Shown: piece after piece, positions 1 through 12,113 of the stretch
How positions within the stretch are numbered: position 1 is the first letter of the stretch
Layout: each line of letters opens with the position of its first letter
Notes under the pieces: model-generated
Database searches by the model: none
The model's input: the letters and a program-made list of their open reading frames with translations, nothing else
Told to the model about the DNA's origin: nothing
Made by a program: the position numbers and the translations under genes
Source of the DNA: Cercozoa sp. M6MM
Taxonomy: Eukaryota > Endomyxa: Ascetosporea
DNA: 64,000 nucleotides
Assembly: GCA_040357565.1 (NCBI GenBank)
Contig: JBDODJ010000035.1
Strand: one strand, 5' to 3'

Positions 1-2674
1 GGGGGGGGGGGTAAGGTAGTATAAACAATATTCCAACCTTCGTTGTCATCAGCGACCGTTGCAGCTCGTCGTCTGTACACAGGGGTAAGGGGTTAAGGGG
101 AGCTAGGGGGGGGGGGTAGCACACCTCGTGTTCCTGTCGGCCACAGCGGCGAGTTCGGCAACGATTTTTTCCTTGTCGTCCTCGGACTCTTGTACCGGTC
201 GCAGGTTGGTGGACGGCATGCTCTGCAGGATGGTCTGGATGTCGGCCTCGAAGCCCTCGTCCATCATCTTGTCGGCCTCGTCCAGCACGATGTAGTGGCA
301 GTGGTCCATGATGACGAAGCGCCGACTCACGCAGTCCACCAGACGGCCCGGCGTTGCGATCAGGATGTCCACGCCCTCGCTCATGCCGGCCATCTGCGTG
401 TCCATCGCCACGCCACCTGTCACACTGCTCGGGGTGGGTGGGGGAGGGGGTAAACGAGACTAAGGTAGGGTAGGAGGCAGAGTACCTGGACACACGAATC
501 TTCATCGGCGCCGCGAAGCGTCGGCATTCATCTTCGATCTGCTGCGCCAACTCACGCGACGGTGCGATCACCTGCACACACCGTTACTCACTCACTCAGT
601 CACACCGTCACCCCCACTCAGTCAGACACGTGGCCACTGGGAAACCACACTGTCTGTTGTGATGTACCACAGCAAGCGGGCCGTCCTGAGGACGCACCTC
701 CTTGAGACGCTCGCGGTACGCGTCCTTCTCCTGCGAGGGGGGGGGGGGGTAAAGAGGGGTAAGAGGGGGAGGGTACAACGTACACCGAGCTGCCACTTGC
801 CGCGCACGCGCCACACGTAGACAAGCATCGGAATCAAGAAAGCGCACGTCTTGCCACTGCCGGTCTGCGCGATACCAACGACGTCGCGGTTGACCAGACC
901 GATCGGAATCGTCGCACGCTGGATCGGCGTCGGGTCCTTGTACCTGTACAAACGTACCATTCATCTGTACCGTCCATGTGTACCATCCATATGCACCGTC
1001 CTCATGTACCACTCCCCATATCTGTACCACTACCACAAAGGCTTACCCGACACTGGAGATGGCCTTGCGCAGCGTGTCCGGCAGCGGACACTCGTGCCAG
1101 CCACGCAACGGACGCGGCAGCTTGCGCGACTGCGCGGGGGGGGGGGGGGGAAGGGGGGGGGGGGGGGGGGGGGGCGCTCCGCTACCACGCCAGAGACGCC
1201 GGCGCCAAGCATGCGGTAGGCGATGCCAAAGTCCTCGTTGAAGATGCGCCAGTCGCGTGCGCGCATCTCGTCGACGCTCTTCTCGCTCCAGTGCCGCGTG
1301 TCGGCATCGAAGCGTCGGTTCTTCTTCTGCATGAGCTGGCGACGACGCTCTTCCTCCTGGGTGGGGAGAAGGAGGGAGGGGTAAAGAGGGGGTAAAGAGG
1401 GGGTAAAGAGGGCGTAAAAGCTACCTTCTCACGATCCTCGCGCGACAGGCGCTCATTGACGAGGCGTTCGTAGGTGTCGTTGGCACGTGCGTCCTGTGCG
1501 GCGTGATCGTAGCCTGCCTGTGGTCACTCACACATCGTCACTCACTCACACACATGTGGAGAAACGCACCAGGTAGCCACGACCAAACCCAATTGCGATG
1601 CGCGCTTTCTTGGCGTACAGCTCGTTCAATTGCTGTCGGGAAGGGGAATCAGGTATGGCAGGGTACGGTAGGGTAGGGTAGGGGCTTAAAGAAGGTAAGG
1701 GGGGGGGGGTAAAGCACAGCGCTACCTCACTGGTGTCGTCCTCAGCACTCCACTCCATAAGCAGTTTCTTGCTGTTCTTCTTTTCCTCACCCACCTGTCA
1801 GGGTAAGGAGTAAGGGTGGGGGTAAAAGGGGGAATGGGAGTTAATGTACCAAACCCTTGCGGCGTGCGCGACCGTGCTTGACGAAAGAAACGCCAGCTGC
1901 CTCTGCGCCGAGGTACTGTGCGCGAATCGCCGTCGATTCGTCCTGCACACTCACAGAGGGGTAAATGGGGGGAGGGTAAAACTAGGAGTGAATGGGATGC
2001 AAAGTAGATGAAGGGGCAGAGTGAAAGGGGGCAAGGGAACAAAGGGGTAAGGAATAAGGGGGAAGGGGTAAGGGATAAGGGATAAGGGGAAATGTTGGGT
2101 AGGGGTAAGTACAATGACAGCGCGTTTCGCTTCGCGTTCATGGCGATCTCTCTCGCGTGCGCGTTCACGTTCGCGTTCGCGTTCACGTTCGCGCTCCCTG
2201 TCGCGGTCGCGTCCTCGGTCACTATGACACTCGGGAACATACAGACAGGTACAAACACATATAAACACATATACAAACACGCATAAAACACATAAAAACA
2301 CAAACACAAAGAGGCACAAACACGGAGTATAGTTGGGAGTACGATCTGTCACGTCGATCGCGATCGCTGCGACTGCTGCGACCTTTGAGAAGCGTCTTGC
2401 GCTCCATCTCGATCGTCTTCTTCTCCTCCTTCTCTTGTTCCTGCAGTTAATTCACTTTTATATCTCTCGAGAAACGCACGTTTCTTCACCTCAGCCAAGG
2501 AATAGCCAGTAAAAGTGAAATCCAATAACGTTGACGAACTTTTTTCTGCTGGAGCTTCTGTTTGGCAAGCTGTTGGCGCGCCTTTTTCGAAACAAAACCG
2601 ACAAGCTTCTTCGCGCCGGCTCCGGCTGCTGCCGAAATGGCGCCTTTACGCGCTCCCACCTTCTTGATGGGCAT
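1..2674 (-). CDS. PRP28: PRP28/DDX23-type DEAD-box pre-mRNA splicing helicase (C-terminus cut off)
   Basis: This is the U5-associated ATP-dependent RNA helicase that exchanges U1 for U6 at the 5' splice site. The first ATG at 2672-2674 begins [13 protein letters not shown] charged N-terminus follows, with an RE/DR-rich exon (about 2105-2225). A linker then carries [14 protein letters not shown] and the block [18 protein letters not shown], which matches the region before the helicase core in DDX23. The core shows the Q motif ([13 protein letters not shown]), motif I (AQTGSGKT), motif Ia (PSRELAQQI), motif Ib (TPGRLVD) and motif II DEAD (around 285-300). The window starts before motif III, so the second RecA domain is missing. 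About ten introns are C-rich in the sense strand, including a G-run near 1137-1174. The gene is divergent from COQ6 with 168 bp between the start codons. Identification to DDX23/PRP28 rather than another DEAD-box protein rests on the pre-core linker. Confidence 0.92.
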
Positions 2675-2842
2675 CCTGACACACGTGGACACTCCTAAAT
2701 CCTCTGTTCACACCACGTATGGACTCAATTGGAGCGCCGGTTGTTTGCGTTTGGTTTTATTTTTGTGACCGGATGCTGGGTTGCTGTCCTGCTGACCGAA
2801 CTTAGTGTTTGAGGCAGTTTGAGCAGCGGAAAAAAGTGTTGG
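2675..2842. promoter_or_regulatory. Shared upstream region of PRP28 and COQ6
   Basis: These 168 bp separate two divergent start codons and must contain both 5' UTRs and promoters. I see no TATA box. Its role is inferred only from gene arrangement. Confidence 0.5.
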
Positions 2843-5560
2843 ATGTTGCGATCCGCCGGTCTAGCGTGTCGGAGCGGTGCGCGCAGGCAGAATCGGAAGA
2901 TTGCGGGTGCCAGCGATGGCGGCGACTACGACGTCGTTGTGGTCGGCGGCGGGCTGGTTGGCGGCACGGTGGCGGCGCTGTTGCGTGCGCAGCCGCAGCT
3001 GCAGCATCTCAAGGTGGCTTTGATCGAGCCTCGTGTGCCCAAATTGGACGCTTTTGAGCACACCTGGTCTACTGACGAGACACCGCCGACGCTGCGCTGC
3101 TTTGCGATCAATCACGCGTCGGCAGCGGTGCTGCACCAGTGTAGCCAGTCTCTATGTTTCTCTTGGTGCTATTGTTGTTGTTGTTGTTGTTGAAGGGTGG
3201 GTTACCTTGTTCCTGTCGGTGTAGGCGGCGTGTGGCACTCGGCCATGCGCACGGGTCGCGTGACGCCCTACCGCGACATGATCGTTGTCGATGATGGCAA
3301 CACCGGGCATCTACACTGGTATATCCTCCGGCTGCTTATCCCTCTTCTCTTTACTGTCATCCCTTATCCCTTTACTCCCCCCAGGGAGGCCGGAGAGGAA
3401 GGCTCGCTCGGACACATTGCCGAGAACGACTTGCTGCAGCAGCTGCTTCTGCGACGAGTGCTGCAGTCGGTACACTTTTACTGCACCTCCTACCCCTGTT
3501 GACCAACTCTGCCCCCCTGTTTTACTCCCTTTATATCCCCTTGTTTGCTTCCTTCCCCACCTCCGCCGCAGGACGTAACGCTGCTGGAAACCGGCGTGAG
3601 TGACGTGCACTTTGCGCGCGGACAAGGCACCAATGTCAGTCATCCCCCATCCCTTACCCTCTTTATCCTTCCCCCTCTATACCCTAACCCTCTTTACCCC
3701 TAATCATCTTTACCCTTAATCATCTTTACCCCTAACCCTCACCCCCCGTTTTTCCTTGCCCCCCCCCCCCCGTTTTCCCTTGCCCCTCCGATACCTTGCA
3801 TACTCGCAGGGACAGCCCGAGAAGAACACGAAAACGAAAGATTCGCGCGCCCACGTCGAACTCTCCGACGGCTCTGTTTTGGTACTTTACCCCTCTACCC
3901 TGCTCCTTTACTCCCTACTCCTGCACTACCCCTTTACCCTCTATGCCTCGCCTGTAGCGAACGCGTCTGCTGGTGGCAGCGGACGGAGCCAACTCGCCGG
4001 TCAAGAAGGCACTCAAGATCGGTGGTGTGCAGAAGCACTACGTGCAGAAGGGCGTCGTGTGCTCCCTGCGTATGGCGCCGTCTGGTACCTACCCTACCCT
4101 ACTTTACCCTATCCCTATCCCTGCCCTACCCCTGCCCTACCCTACCCTACCTACCTATCTATCGACCTACCTATCTACCGACCTACCTATCTACCTGCCT
4201 ACCTACCTACCTACCTACCTACCTACCTACCTACCTACCTACCTACCTACCTACCTACCTACCTACCTACCTACCTACCTACATACCTACCTACCTACCT
4301 ACCGACCTACCTATCTACTTATTTACCTATCTGTCGACCTACCTATCGACCTGTCTACCTACCTACCTACCTACCTAGCTAGCTATCCCTGTTCTTGTTG
4401 GCCCCAGATGCGCCGAAAACGGCCTTCCAACGATTCACGTCGACGGGTGCGCTGGGCGTGCTGCCGTGCCAGCGTGACTTCTCCTCCATCGTGTACTCTC
4501 TCTGTTCGGGGGAAGGGGGTAAAGGGGTAAGATGGCCGCCATCTGTCAGATGGAGCACATCACCCGCGCACGCCGACGAGCTGCTGTCGCTTGACAATGA
4601 CGAGTTCCTGCGGCACTTTAATCGCGCCATTCGCGGGCACAGGTACTGTCTAGTCAGGCTAGGTTGGGGTGGGGGTAGGGTAGCTGGCTAGGAGTAGGAT
4701 AGGGGGCTTGGGCTGGGTAGGGGTAGAGTATGGGTAGGGTAGGAGTAGGGGAGGGGTAAAGGATGTGGCATGAGAGCAGTGACACCTGGTCGCCGCTGCC
4801 GCAGGAGTTGCAGCGACTGGTGCCGTACCTGTTCCCTCCACTGTCATTGGACCGGTACCCGGAAGCTGTGGAGGTGACATCGCCGCGCGCTGCCTTCCCG
4901 CTGCGTGTGCTGCAGGCGACGCACTACGCCGAGTCGCATGTCGCTCTCGTAGGCGATGCTGCCCATGTGATCCACCCGCTGGCCGGTCAGGGCGTCAATC
5001 TCGGCATTGGCGATGCGCGGCGTCTCGTACACTGTGTCAACAAGGCCGTGCAGTGCGGTGCCTCACTTGGCGATGCCTCTTTCCTGCGAGCCAACTATGC
5101 CGTATTTCCATCTGTTCTGTCCGCCTGCTGACTCTACTATGTAACTTCGCCTAACCAGGAACCCTCGGAGGCACGCGATGCGGCCTCGCTGTTGGGCGTT
5201 GATGCGGTCAAGGGGTATCTCCTTGCCTATGTGCTGCAGCACTTGTGAGCTACACTTGTGCATGCATGAACAGATTGTTTTCGTCGACTTCATTGGATTG
5301 GCTTCGGGTACAACTCCCTTCTACTCGGCTCGTGAATGTCCCTGTGAATTACTCTTACTTCTCTCTCTCTTCCGCCAGGGTGTGGGACTCGACGTCATCA
5401 ACAACTTCCCCGAGGTCAAGAACCGTTTCGCTCAGGAGGCCATGTGGTATCTATATGTCACTGTGTGCAAAACTCATGGATGTGCACTCACTGGTGATAC
5501 CATGATTCCAGGGCGGACGCTCCGGCCGAGCTGCGAGCCACGGCGCGCGAGTTCCTCTAA
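2843..5560 (+). CDS. COQ6: Ubiquinone biosynthesis FAD monooxygenase COQ6
   Basis: This is a mitochondrial flavin-dependent monooxygenase for ring hydroxylation in coenzyme Q synthesis. The ATG at 2843 opens with MLRSAGLACRSGARRQNRK, an Arg-rich, acid-free leader typical of mitochondrial import. It is followed by the FAD-binding fold DVVVVGGGLVGGTVAALL. The later exon at about 4800-5110 carries GDAAHVIHPLAGQGVNLGIG, the second FAD motif of the UbiH/COQ6 family, and WSTSPAHADELL matches the mid-protein of human COQ6. The C-terminal exons encode VGLDVINNFPEVKNRF and end LRATAREFL before TAA at 5558-5560. There are about a dozen exons. The intron at 4493-4549 is 57 nt, has no stop in frame and is read through by the open frame, so retention would insert 19 residues. 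One intron is almost entirely a CTAC repeat. Family assignment is firm; some exon edges are approximate. Confidence 0.93.
4131..4380. repeat. CTAC/CTAT tetranucleotide tract in a COQ6 intron
   Basis: About 250 bp of CTAC units with scattered CTAT, CGAC and CATAC variants. It fills most of the intron between the exons encoding SLRMAPS and DAPKTAFQ. Confidence 0.95.
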
Positions 5561-6035
5561 ATATCACGCAAATGACGGCTCGACGGCGAGTTCTAATGCT
5601 GACTTCGCCTTTAGTTTGGTCACTCATCCGCCGTCACTTCCGGTCGTGTCGTTATTGCATGATCACTGGCGTGGCAGTTTTTCGGCGCTGACTTCGCGCG
5701 GACCGTCTTAGAACGATTCACCGTTGAGTCGTCGGTGAGATAGCTTGTTGGCTTAAAATCTGACCCTAATGACTAGGCATCCGCTACTTAATTGTTTAAA
5801 CAGAAACATCGATCAATCAAGCTAAGAAAACAAAAACCGAAGGACGGCGTCCTCTATTTGCTTAGTGCGACAGCATTCTCGCAAATCGGCTATTCCGGTC
5901 CTACCGACGCAAAACAGACATGGAACAAGACGAGCGGCGACATGCCACATGCGAAAGAGCAGAAACTGTACCGACCATTCAGAACAGCAAAACACGCATC
6001 CAGCAGCCAGTCGATCTGGTCTGTGTGACAACACG
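5561..6035. other. Convergent intergenic region
   Basis: This holds the 3' ends of COQ6 (plus) and of the unknown minus-strand gene. I see open frames but no convincing gene, repeat or structured RNA here. Confidence 0.5.
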
Positions 6036-7312
6036 TCAGAACAGAATAAAACTCTCCTTCATAATTCTTTGTGTTTTTGCACCAAGAAAAGCGGCGTCAG
6101 CAATCGCAAAATCGACGCGCAAGGCCGTCAAAATGATAACTTTGTGCACATGCAGTGGAGCAACGCATTTCCGATCGGCAGGGCGTGCTTCGTGGAGAGA
6201 ACGAAAGCGCTGCACAATGGCGCTCATGTTGGGCCATCTGACATCCGAGTCACACCGATCAAGTACGTCGGTGTCAACGTCTGTGCTGTCAATGACTGTG
6301 CCAGCGAGGGGCAGCACATGTCTCAGACAGTAGCGCAAGTGCCCAACATTGTTGAGTGAGCGCAGGGCAGTCTGCACACTGGCATAGTGCTCGCACTCGA
6401 CGGCATCTTGTAGGTGGGCGCACACGTGTCTTCGAGGGTCGGGTGTGTGCTTGTGCAGCTCGTACAGAGTGCCAGCGGTGTTGTCTAGTGCCATGTGTCG
6501 ACACAGGTAGTGCCACACAGTGTCAGTGAACAAGGTCGACACTGCACCGGCAATCTCCGGGTACAGCTGCACTCGCGTGCGTGAGGTCTGCTGCAAGTAC
6601 ACCTGTTGGATGCAGGCACTCAAAGCTGCAGGTGCGTGCACTGCGTCCCAGTCCAAGTCGCCGAGACTCACTTTTACCTGGGGGAGGGGGCAAAGAATAA
6701 GAGGAAGCTAAGGATAGGTATAAAGGCAGGCACCTGCTGCAAGAAGTCCAAGACGCCTTTGTCAGGACCAAAGTCGCCGCGTAGGGTTCGACACAGCGCC
6801 ACGTGAACGTCGCGAAAGCCACGCTGAAGCTCAAAGTCGCCGCGCAGCAGACGCGACACCTGCGTTTCATTCTGCTCCTGCAGCAGGCCAGGGAGGGTTA
6901 GATACAGAGTAGGAGGTACAGGGGTAAGGATCAAACATACGCCAAACAGCACGCCAAGCGAGTCGATCAGAAATGCGGCATCACGTCGCCGCTGGAGCAC
7001 ATCGAAAGCGGCACGTGCACGACTCATGTGACCACACACAGTGGTCACTGCGACCACGTGTGCCAGCACCTGGTCGCTCACGTGCTCAGCGTGGCCCAAC
7101 CCGGGCAATACGAGCACATGCCGCCGTGTGTCTGCATGGGCTCCACGCACCAGTAGCCAATGCAACTGCAGCAGCCGCAGGTGGTGGTCATTTTGACACG
7201 TGCTCGTTCGGTTCTTTTCGTTCCCTGACCACTGAGAGAGCACGTGCTCGACTCGTGACACTGCGCGCACTGCTTGAGAGCGATTGAGACACCTCGGCTG
7301 TGCTTTTAGCAT
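6036..7312 (-). CDS. Protein of unknown function, about 380 residues
   Basis: I do not recognise the family. The model starts at the ATG complementary to 7310-7312 (MLKAQPRCLNRSQAVRAV) and joins three long open exons: 7312 to about 6943, about 6883 to 6733, and about 6680 to 6036. Two introns have clear GT..AG ends, one rich in CCCTT(A/T) in the sense strand. The exons read as a mostly helical, Leu/Arg/His-rich protein: LDFLQQ is followed by VKVSLGDLDWDAVHAP, then a region with several His and Cys residues. The stop is at 6036-6038. I see no signal peptide, transmembrane segment or catalytic motif. The helical character and its position beside an Exo84-like gene would fit a trafficking or tethering protein, but that is speculation. 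Consistent frames across the spliced exons support a real gene. Confidence 0.42.
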
Positions 7313-7880
7313 TGGTGACCTATCATTCCGCATAACTCCTCTTTCGTTCAAACAAGAAATACGGAGCAATCGATTTCTACTTTCACCGAGCGCAACGCGC
7401 TTTTCAGGCACCCGACCACTGCAGAAAATACTATCAAAAGAACAAGCGCACACAATAATAATCACACATACGGAATGATGACGGCTCTGCAAATACGACA
7501 TCGACTACCGAAAGAGTTTCCATTTCTGAAACTCACTCTGTTAAAGTCGACACCGCTTTTGCTTATTGTACTTTATAGCTCTCAATAGCGCTCGGCTACG
7601 GTTGGATATCAAACAACTTATTGTCGTGAGTGCTAGGTTAGAAGTGAATCGTGTGCACACGCGTGCCTGTGCTGTTTTGATTGGTCAGGCTTTGATGAAA
7701 CGGTATATCGTTCATAGATTGTGTGAGGCTGGCTTGCATCGAAAAAAGAGTGCTCGTCCAGGCGCAAGTCGATCCCGCAGTTGTTCACGAGTGCCATTTT
7801 GGGCGCCAGTAACAGTGCCCTAGGTGCCTTCTTTCAACTTTTTAAAATCACTTTGCTTGTAACTCGCGCTGAGACGTGAA
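7313..7880. other. Intergenic region upstream of two divergent genes
   Basis: It separates the unknown minus-strand gene from the Exo84-like gene. It could contain an unrecognised first exon of the latter: a near-consensus donor (CTGGTGAGT) lies at about 7885-7893. No other feature is seen. Confidence 0.4.
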
Positions 7881-9367
7881 TCAGGCCTGGTGAGTGATGG
7901 AGTGTCGGCACTGCACTCACTGGCCGCCGAAGGCTTTGGCGGACTCACCGATCACCAGGTAGTCTAAGGAGTGAAGGCATTGTAGGAGGTAAAAATTGAG
8001 AGACACTTGTGCAGGCCGAGCGAGTTAACGAAGCCGAGCTAGCGGCGTTCCTGCAGTCGCAGGAGGCATCGCTGCAGCAGGCCGACTTCGAGCCGACTGA
8101 TGCGGCTCTCGCCTTCTTGCAGCAGCACCGTACCCCTCCCCCATTTGCTTCTTCTGCCTCTATACCCTTCTACCCCTTTACTCTTCTCCTTTGCTATTTC
8201 TACCCCTTTTTGACAGCGGTCGAAACGACACCGCAGCTGGTGCAAGCGGTCGAAGCCAAACGCGTCGGTGTCACTCGCGCTCTGCGACGACAGCTGCACA
8301 CCTTCCGCGCGGAAGCCGTTCAGATGGCGACTGAATCGTCCGCGCGTATGTTATTTGACCTCTGTTGTTGCTGTATGGTCACTTTGTGCGTGTGTTTGCA
8401 GTGCTCAAAAGCGTCAACGAAAAGGCGGCGGAAATTCGAACCATTCGCGACGACAGCAGTCTCGTAGTGCTTGTTGTTTTGTTGTTGTTGTTTCGTGTCG
8501 TTGTTGTTTCCGCAAGATCCGACAAACTTGCGCAGGTGCGAGAACGCGCGCAACGGTTGCTCGAAAGTGCCGAAAACGAGGCGCAACTCGTTCTGCAGCA
8601 ACGTGGTACAGTTGCTTTTGGGGTTACGGTGTGAAGGGAGGGCAAGGGGGTAAAGTGAGGGTAAAGGGGTAAAGGGGGTAAGGGAGTATGGCACCTTTGC
8701 AGAGTCGACAGCGTCGAGTGACGAAGAGGAGGAGAACGAAGCCGCGCAGAACTGCATCGACGAGATTCACGCCGCCTTGTTCGAGCGCAACTTTGCCAAG
8801 GCCGTGACCTCGTTGCGCACCCTCAAATACCTCAATGTATGCGTTCAGTTTTACCCCTGCAGGCCTATGTACGAGAACACTCCCTTCCATAGACCGACCG
8901 CAGCAAGGTGTCAGAACTGCGAAAGCGCGTCAAAAACGTCATCGTTCGGCAGCTTTTGCGAGTACCCGATAAACACACTCTTCAACAATAATTTAGGAGA
9001 AACGCTTGTGTCGCAGGAATTCGATCTCGAAATCGACCAAATACACGCCGACTCGACTATTCAAGTCGAGGATCAAGAGACGTCTGTGCAGACAGGCAGC
9101 AGAGATCCTGCGTGCAGCAGCGAGGACGTGCTGAAGCACGCTGCGAGCGAAAGCGGCGGCAACAGTGACGATGCCGAAGTTCGAAAATCCACGCAGTTTC
9201 TGCGCTTTCTGCGTCGCTGCGGCTACTCGCGTCTCGCGTATTTTTGCTCCTTTCCAGTTGCTCTTCCTTTATTTTTCTACCCTTTGGCACAGAGCTAATC
9301 TCGCCGAACGACGTGCAGAACGTCGGTTGAGGGTGCGGTTTTGTTGAGGGAGGAGTGACAGACAACG

Positions 9368-9429
<62 letters not shown>

Positions 9430-11217
9430 GAATGTGGTTGCGTGTGTGTATGTGAATGTGGTTGCGTGTGTGTGTGTGTGTGTGTGTGTTTCAGGCATCG
9501 CTCGTGCAAGTGAGCAGTTTCGCCAGTGTGCTGCACCAACACGTGGAAGAGGTACCCTTTGCACGCACAACACTACGTGAACAAAAGTGCATGTACCGAT
9601 CACGCAGGATGCTTCAGTGGTCGCAAGTGTCTGCTTGGCGGTACAGTTCACTCAGGCATACTGTAATGTATGTTTGTGTGAAGAAATCAAGGCTACCTGT
9701 GACTGCAGAGAGCACTCAGTGAGACGTACTTCAGTGCACTGGCTCGTGAAGCACAGGTGCCATTAGTCCTACCTTTACTCCTTTCCCTTTACCCCCTCCC
9801 TTTTGCACAGGAACTGGTACACGTGTTTGCTCACGACGAAAGCGACAGTGACGACGAGTCCTCGTCCCCGAGTGCACTCACACGTATATGCGCACCTTTG
9901 TTGTTTTGCTGTGTTCTTCCCTACAGGTGGTGCAGTCATAGAGCGCATAAGCCCGTCGCGTGCCTGCCAGATTACGCATTGGATCCAACGACGCACCAAT
10001 GACTTTGTACACCCCGCATACTGTAGTCCTGTTTGAACTCACCTTACTTTATTTGTTTAGTTACCGCGCTTGTTGCCGCCTCAGATGGATGTGTACTATC
10101 TGTCATACTCTGAACATACTGTAGCCACTGTACCTATGATGTGCAGACCAGTGCACGCACTCGGTGCCGTACTAGGTGCTGTGTTTGCGGCGAGAAAGCG
10201 ACATCTGTGGCCGCTTGGGATCGACGATGACTGCATTGGTATTAGTATCTGTGGGATGTGGTTGACGGGCGGTGAAGGTTGCGATAACACTTGCAGTGGC
10301 CGACCAGTTGAGATACACGGCCGTTCAAGTTGTTGATGACGACCTGTTGCACCCGGCCTTCAGTTGCGTGAACGAAGATTTCGCCAGTGTAGCTTTTTTC
10401 CTCTGTGGACTCTTCTTTCCTAATTTGTTGCTTGCTTTAGGACACGTGGGTGTCCACCGAAGTCTCGCTCGGAAAGGACACGCTTCGCATCACTCGATGT
10501 ATCAAGCTTTTGTTATTGCTTTTGCTTTTATTTTACTTTTGCTTTTGCTTTTATTTTACTTTTGCTTTTGCTTTTACTTTTGCTTTTGTTTTGTTTCCCT
10601 TCTCCCAGGCACACAGACGCTGTGCCGCGAGCTGAAGCGAATACTCAACTGTCTGGCCGACATTATTGGTATGTCCTTTTCTTTTTCATTGCGACCTCTT
10701 GGATAAAACACGCGTTTAGCGTTTCCTGGCTTCCGCGCGGAACAGCGCTTGCGCGAAAGAACCGAAAAACCCGAAGAAATCGATTCGTTGCCCCACGTAC
10801 TCTTTTTCATGATCTGCTGCAAAGAACGAACCGTGAGCACTCCCGGTTTTGTTGTTTAGGCACTGTGCTCGGCTCTTTTCAGCAAAAGCGCGAATCGGAT
10901 ACACTCGCTTGTCTATGGTGTTTTCCCTTTTTTTGCGCTTCAGTTTTGTAACTAATTTTTGTGTACAGATGAGGTTTTGGTACGCGTTGTGAAAACAATG
11001 CAACGGCAAGGTACCGAGACTTCCGGCAGTGCAGCAGACAACGGCACCCTGTCGAATGCACAGGTACTGCTGTCTTCTGTTGCTAGCCAAGGTCTGAGAA
11101 CATGGTTCAGCGTGCTCGCAGAGAGCGCGCTGCGTGCAATTGGTTTCACTGTTCGCCAACGTCGACGCGATCGCTTTCGATGTGCTTTTCCTCTTTCCTC
11201 TCGGAAGACTGTCTGTC

Positions 11218-11307
<90 letters not shown>

Positions 11308-12113
11308 TGAGTGAGTGAGTGTGAGTGTGTGTATGATAGGTAATCCCGCGGACTCAGTCACAGCTGGAGTCGATCTTTGGCGCACCAGCGCCGTTGCTCG
11401 AGGCGGCCAAAGATAAAGCCAAGGGTCGTTTCTGGCCCTTCTCGCGTGGGCTGTACTCTGGTTTCTTCCCGCGGAAGCCTGTTGGTACTTGTGAGGAGTG
11501 ATTGTTGAATAGGGCCTGCGAGAAGCTTGCGGATGTCGTGCTGCGCTGTGCGGCGGCGACGCTAGCCGGTGCGGGCACTGCGAATGGCGATGGGGTCTCG
11601 CGCAGCAGCAGCAGCAGCAGTAGCGGTCGCGGCGACGCACGCCGTGCTAGTGGTATTGCCGCCAGCAACATCATCGAGAGTCTCCTGCAGCAGACGCACA
11701 CTCTGCTGCAGGCACATGCACCTCAACGACCGGTACTACCCTTGTCTGTATGTCTCATGTCGGTATCTCCCGTCTAACGTCCCTACAGGTGCTGCAATCG
11801 CTTCTGTTGGCAGAGTTGTGCGTCAACGTGACTCAGGTATATTTTACGGCTTTCGCTCGTATCCATAAACACTGTACCACCTTATTTGTCACTCGCGCAG
11901 AGAGTACAGCAGCAAAATGTCTTCGGCTCCGCCACAGCACTGGCACAGCAGGCCGCCTTCTACGCACTCGACGTTATCGGTGGTCTGAACGACTCGAACG
12001 CATCCGAGGACAGTGTACATCCCGAGGAGCACGCGCTGCTCCAAAAATCTCTGCAGCAACTGCGCGAGTGCTGCGGCGGCCCCGAGTTGCGCGTTTCAGA
12101 CTCTCTTTTCTAA
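7880..12113 (+). CDS. Exo84-like exocyst subunit (EXOC8 family), 5' end uncertain
   Basis: This is a probable exocyst subunit, part of the complex that tethers secretory vesicles to the plasma membrane. Spliced exons give an N-terminal coiled-coil region (VTRALRRQLHTFRAEAV, then VRERAQRLLESAENEAQL). Next comes an acidic linker (TASSDEEEENEAAQN) and the segment CIDEIHAALFERNFAKAV, which has the 'two helices per module' look of Exo84_C. Further exons read LAERRAERRLRASLVQV, then TYFSALAREAQELVHVF and RACQITHWIQRRTNDF, in the order expected of the cullin-repeat body. The last exon ends LRECCGGPELRVSDSLF before TAA at 12111-12113. No in-frame ATG was found in the first exon I trust (about 8013), so the start is unresolved. 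Introns include two long TG tracts. Other helical tethers (COG or GARP subunits) remain possible. Confidence 0.5.
9371..9489. repeat. TG dinucleotide tract in an Exo84-like gene intron
   Basis: Long TG run interrupted by two copies of a TATGTGAATGTGGTTGCG unit. It lies in the intron before the exon encoding ASLVQVSSFASVLHQ. Confidence 0.95.
11219..11334. repeat. TG tract passing into GA and GTGA repeats
   Basis: Pure TG for about 70 bp, then GA, then GTGA/GTGT units. It is inside an intron of the Exo84-like gene. Confidence 0.95.

Noticed and set aside
4131..4380. PTYLPTYLP-type repeat protein
   Set aside because: The frame is entirely the CTAC repeat inside a COQ6 intron with good splice sites on both sides.
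6674..7501. Extension of the unknown minus-strand protein upstream of the ATG at 7312
   Set aside because: The longer frame includes intron and upstream sequence with a less protein-like composition; the ATG at 7312 is simpler.
7566..7823. Plus-strand frame MKRYIVHRLCEAGLHRKK and following
   Set aside because: Considered as the missing first exon of the Exo84-like gene, but I could not join it in frame to the next exon.
9374..9580. Frames encoding CVCVCV or HTHTHT peptides, here and at 26308, 30405, 54715, 57800 and 58594
   Set aside because: They are translations of intronic TG/CA microsatellites with no other coding evidence.
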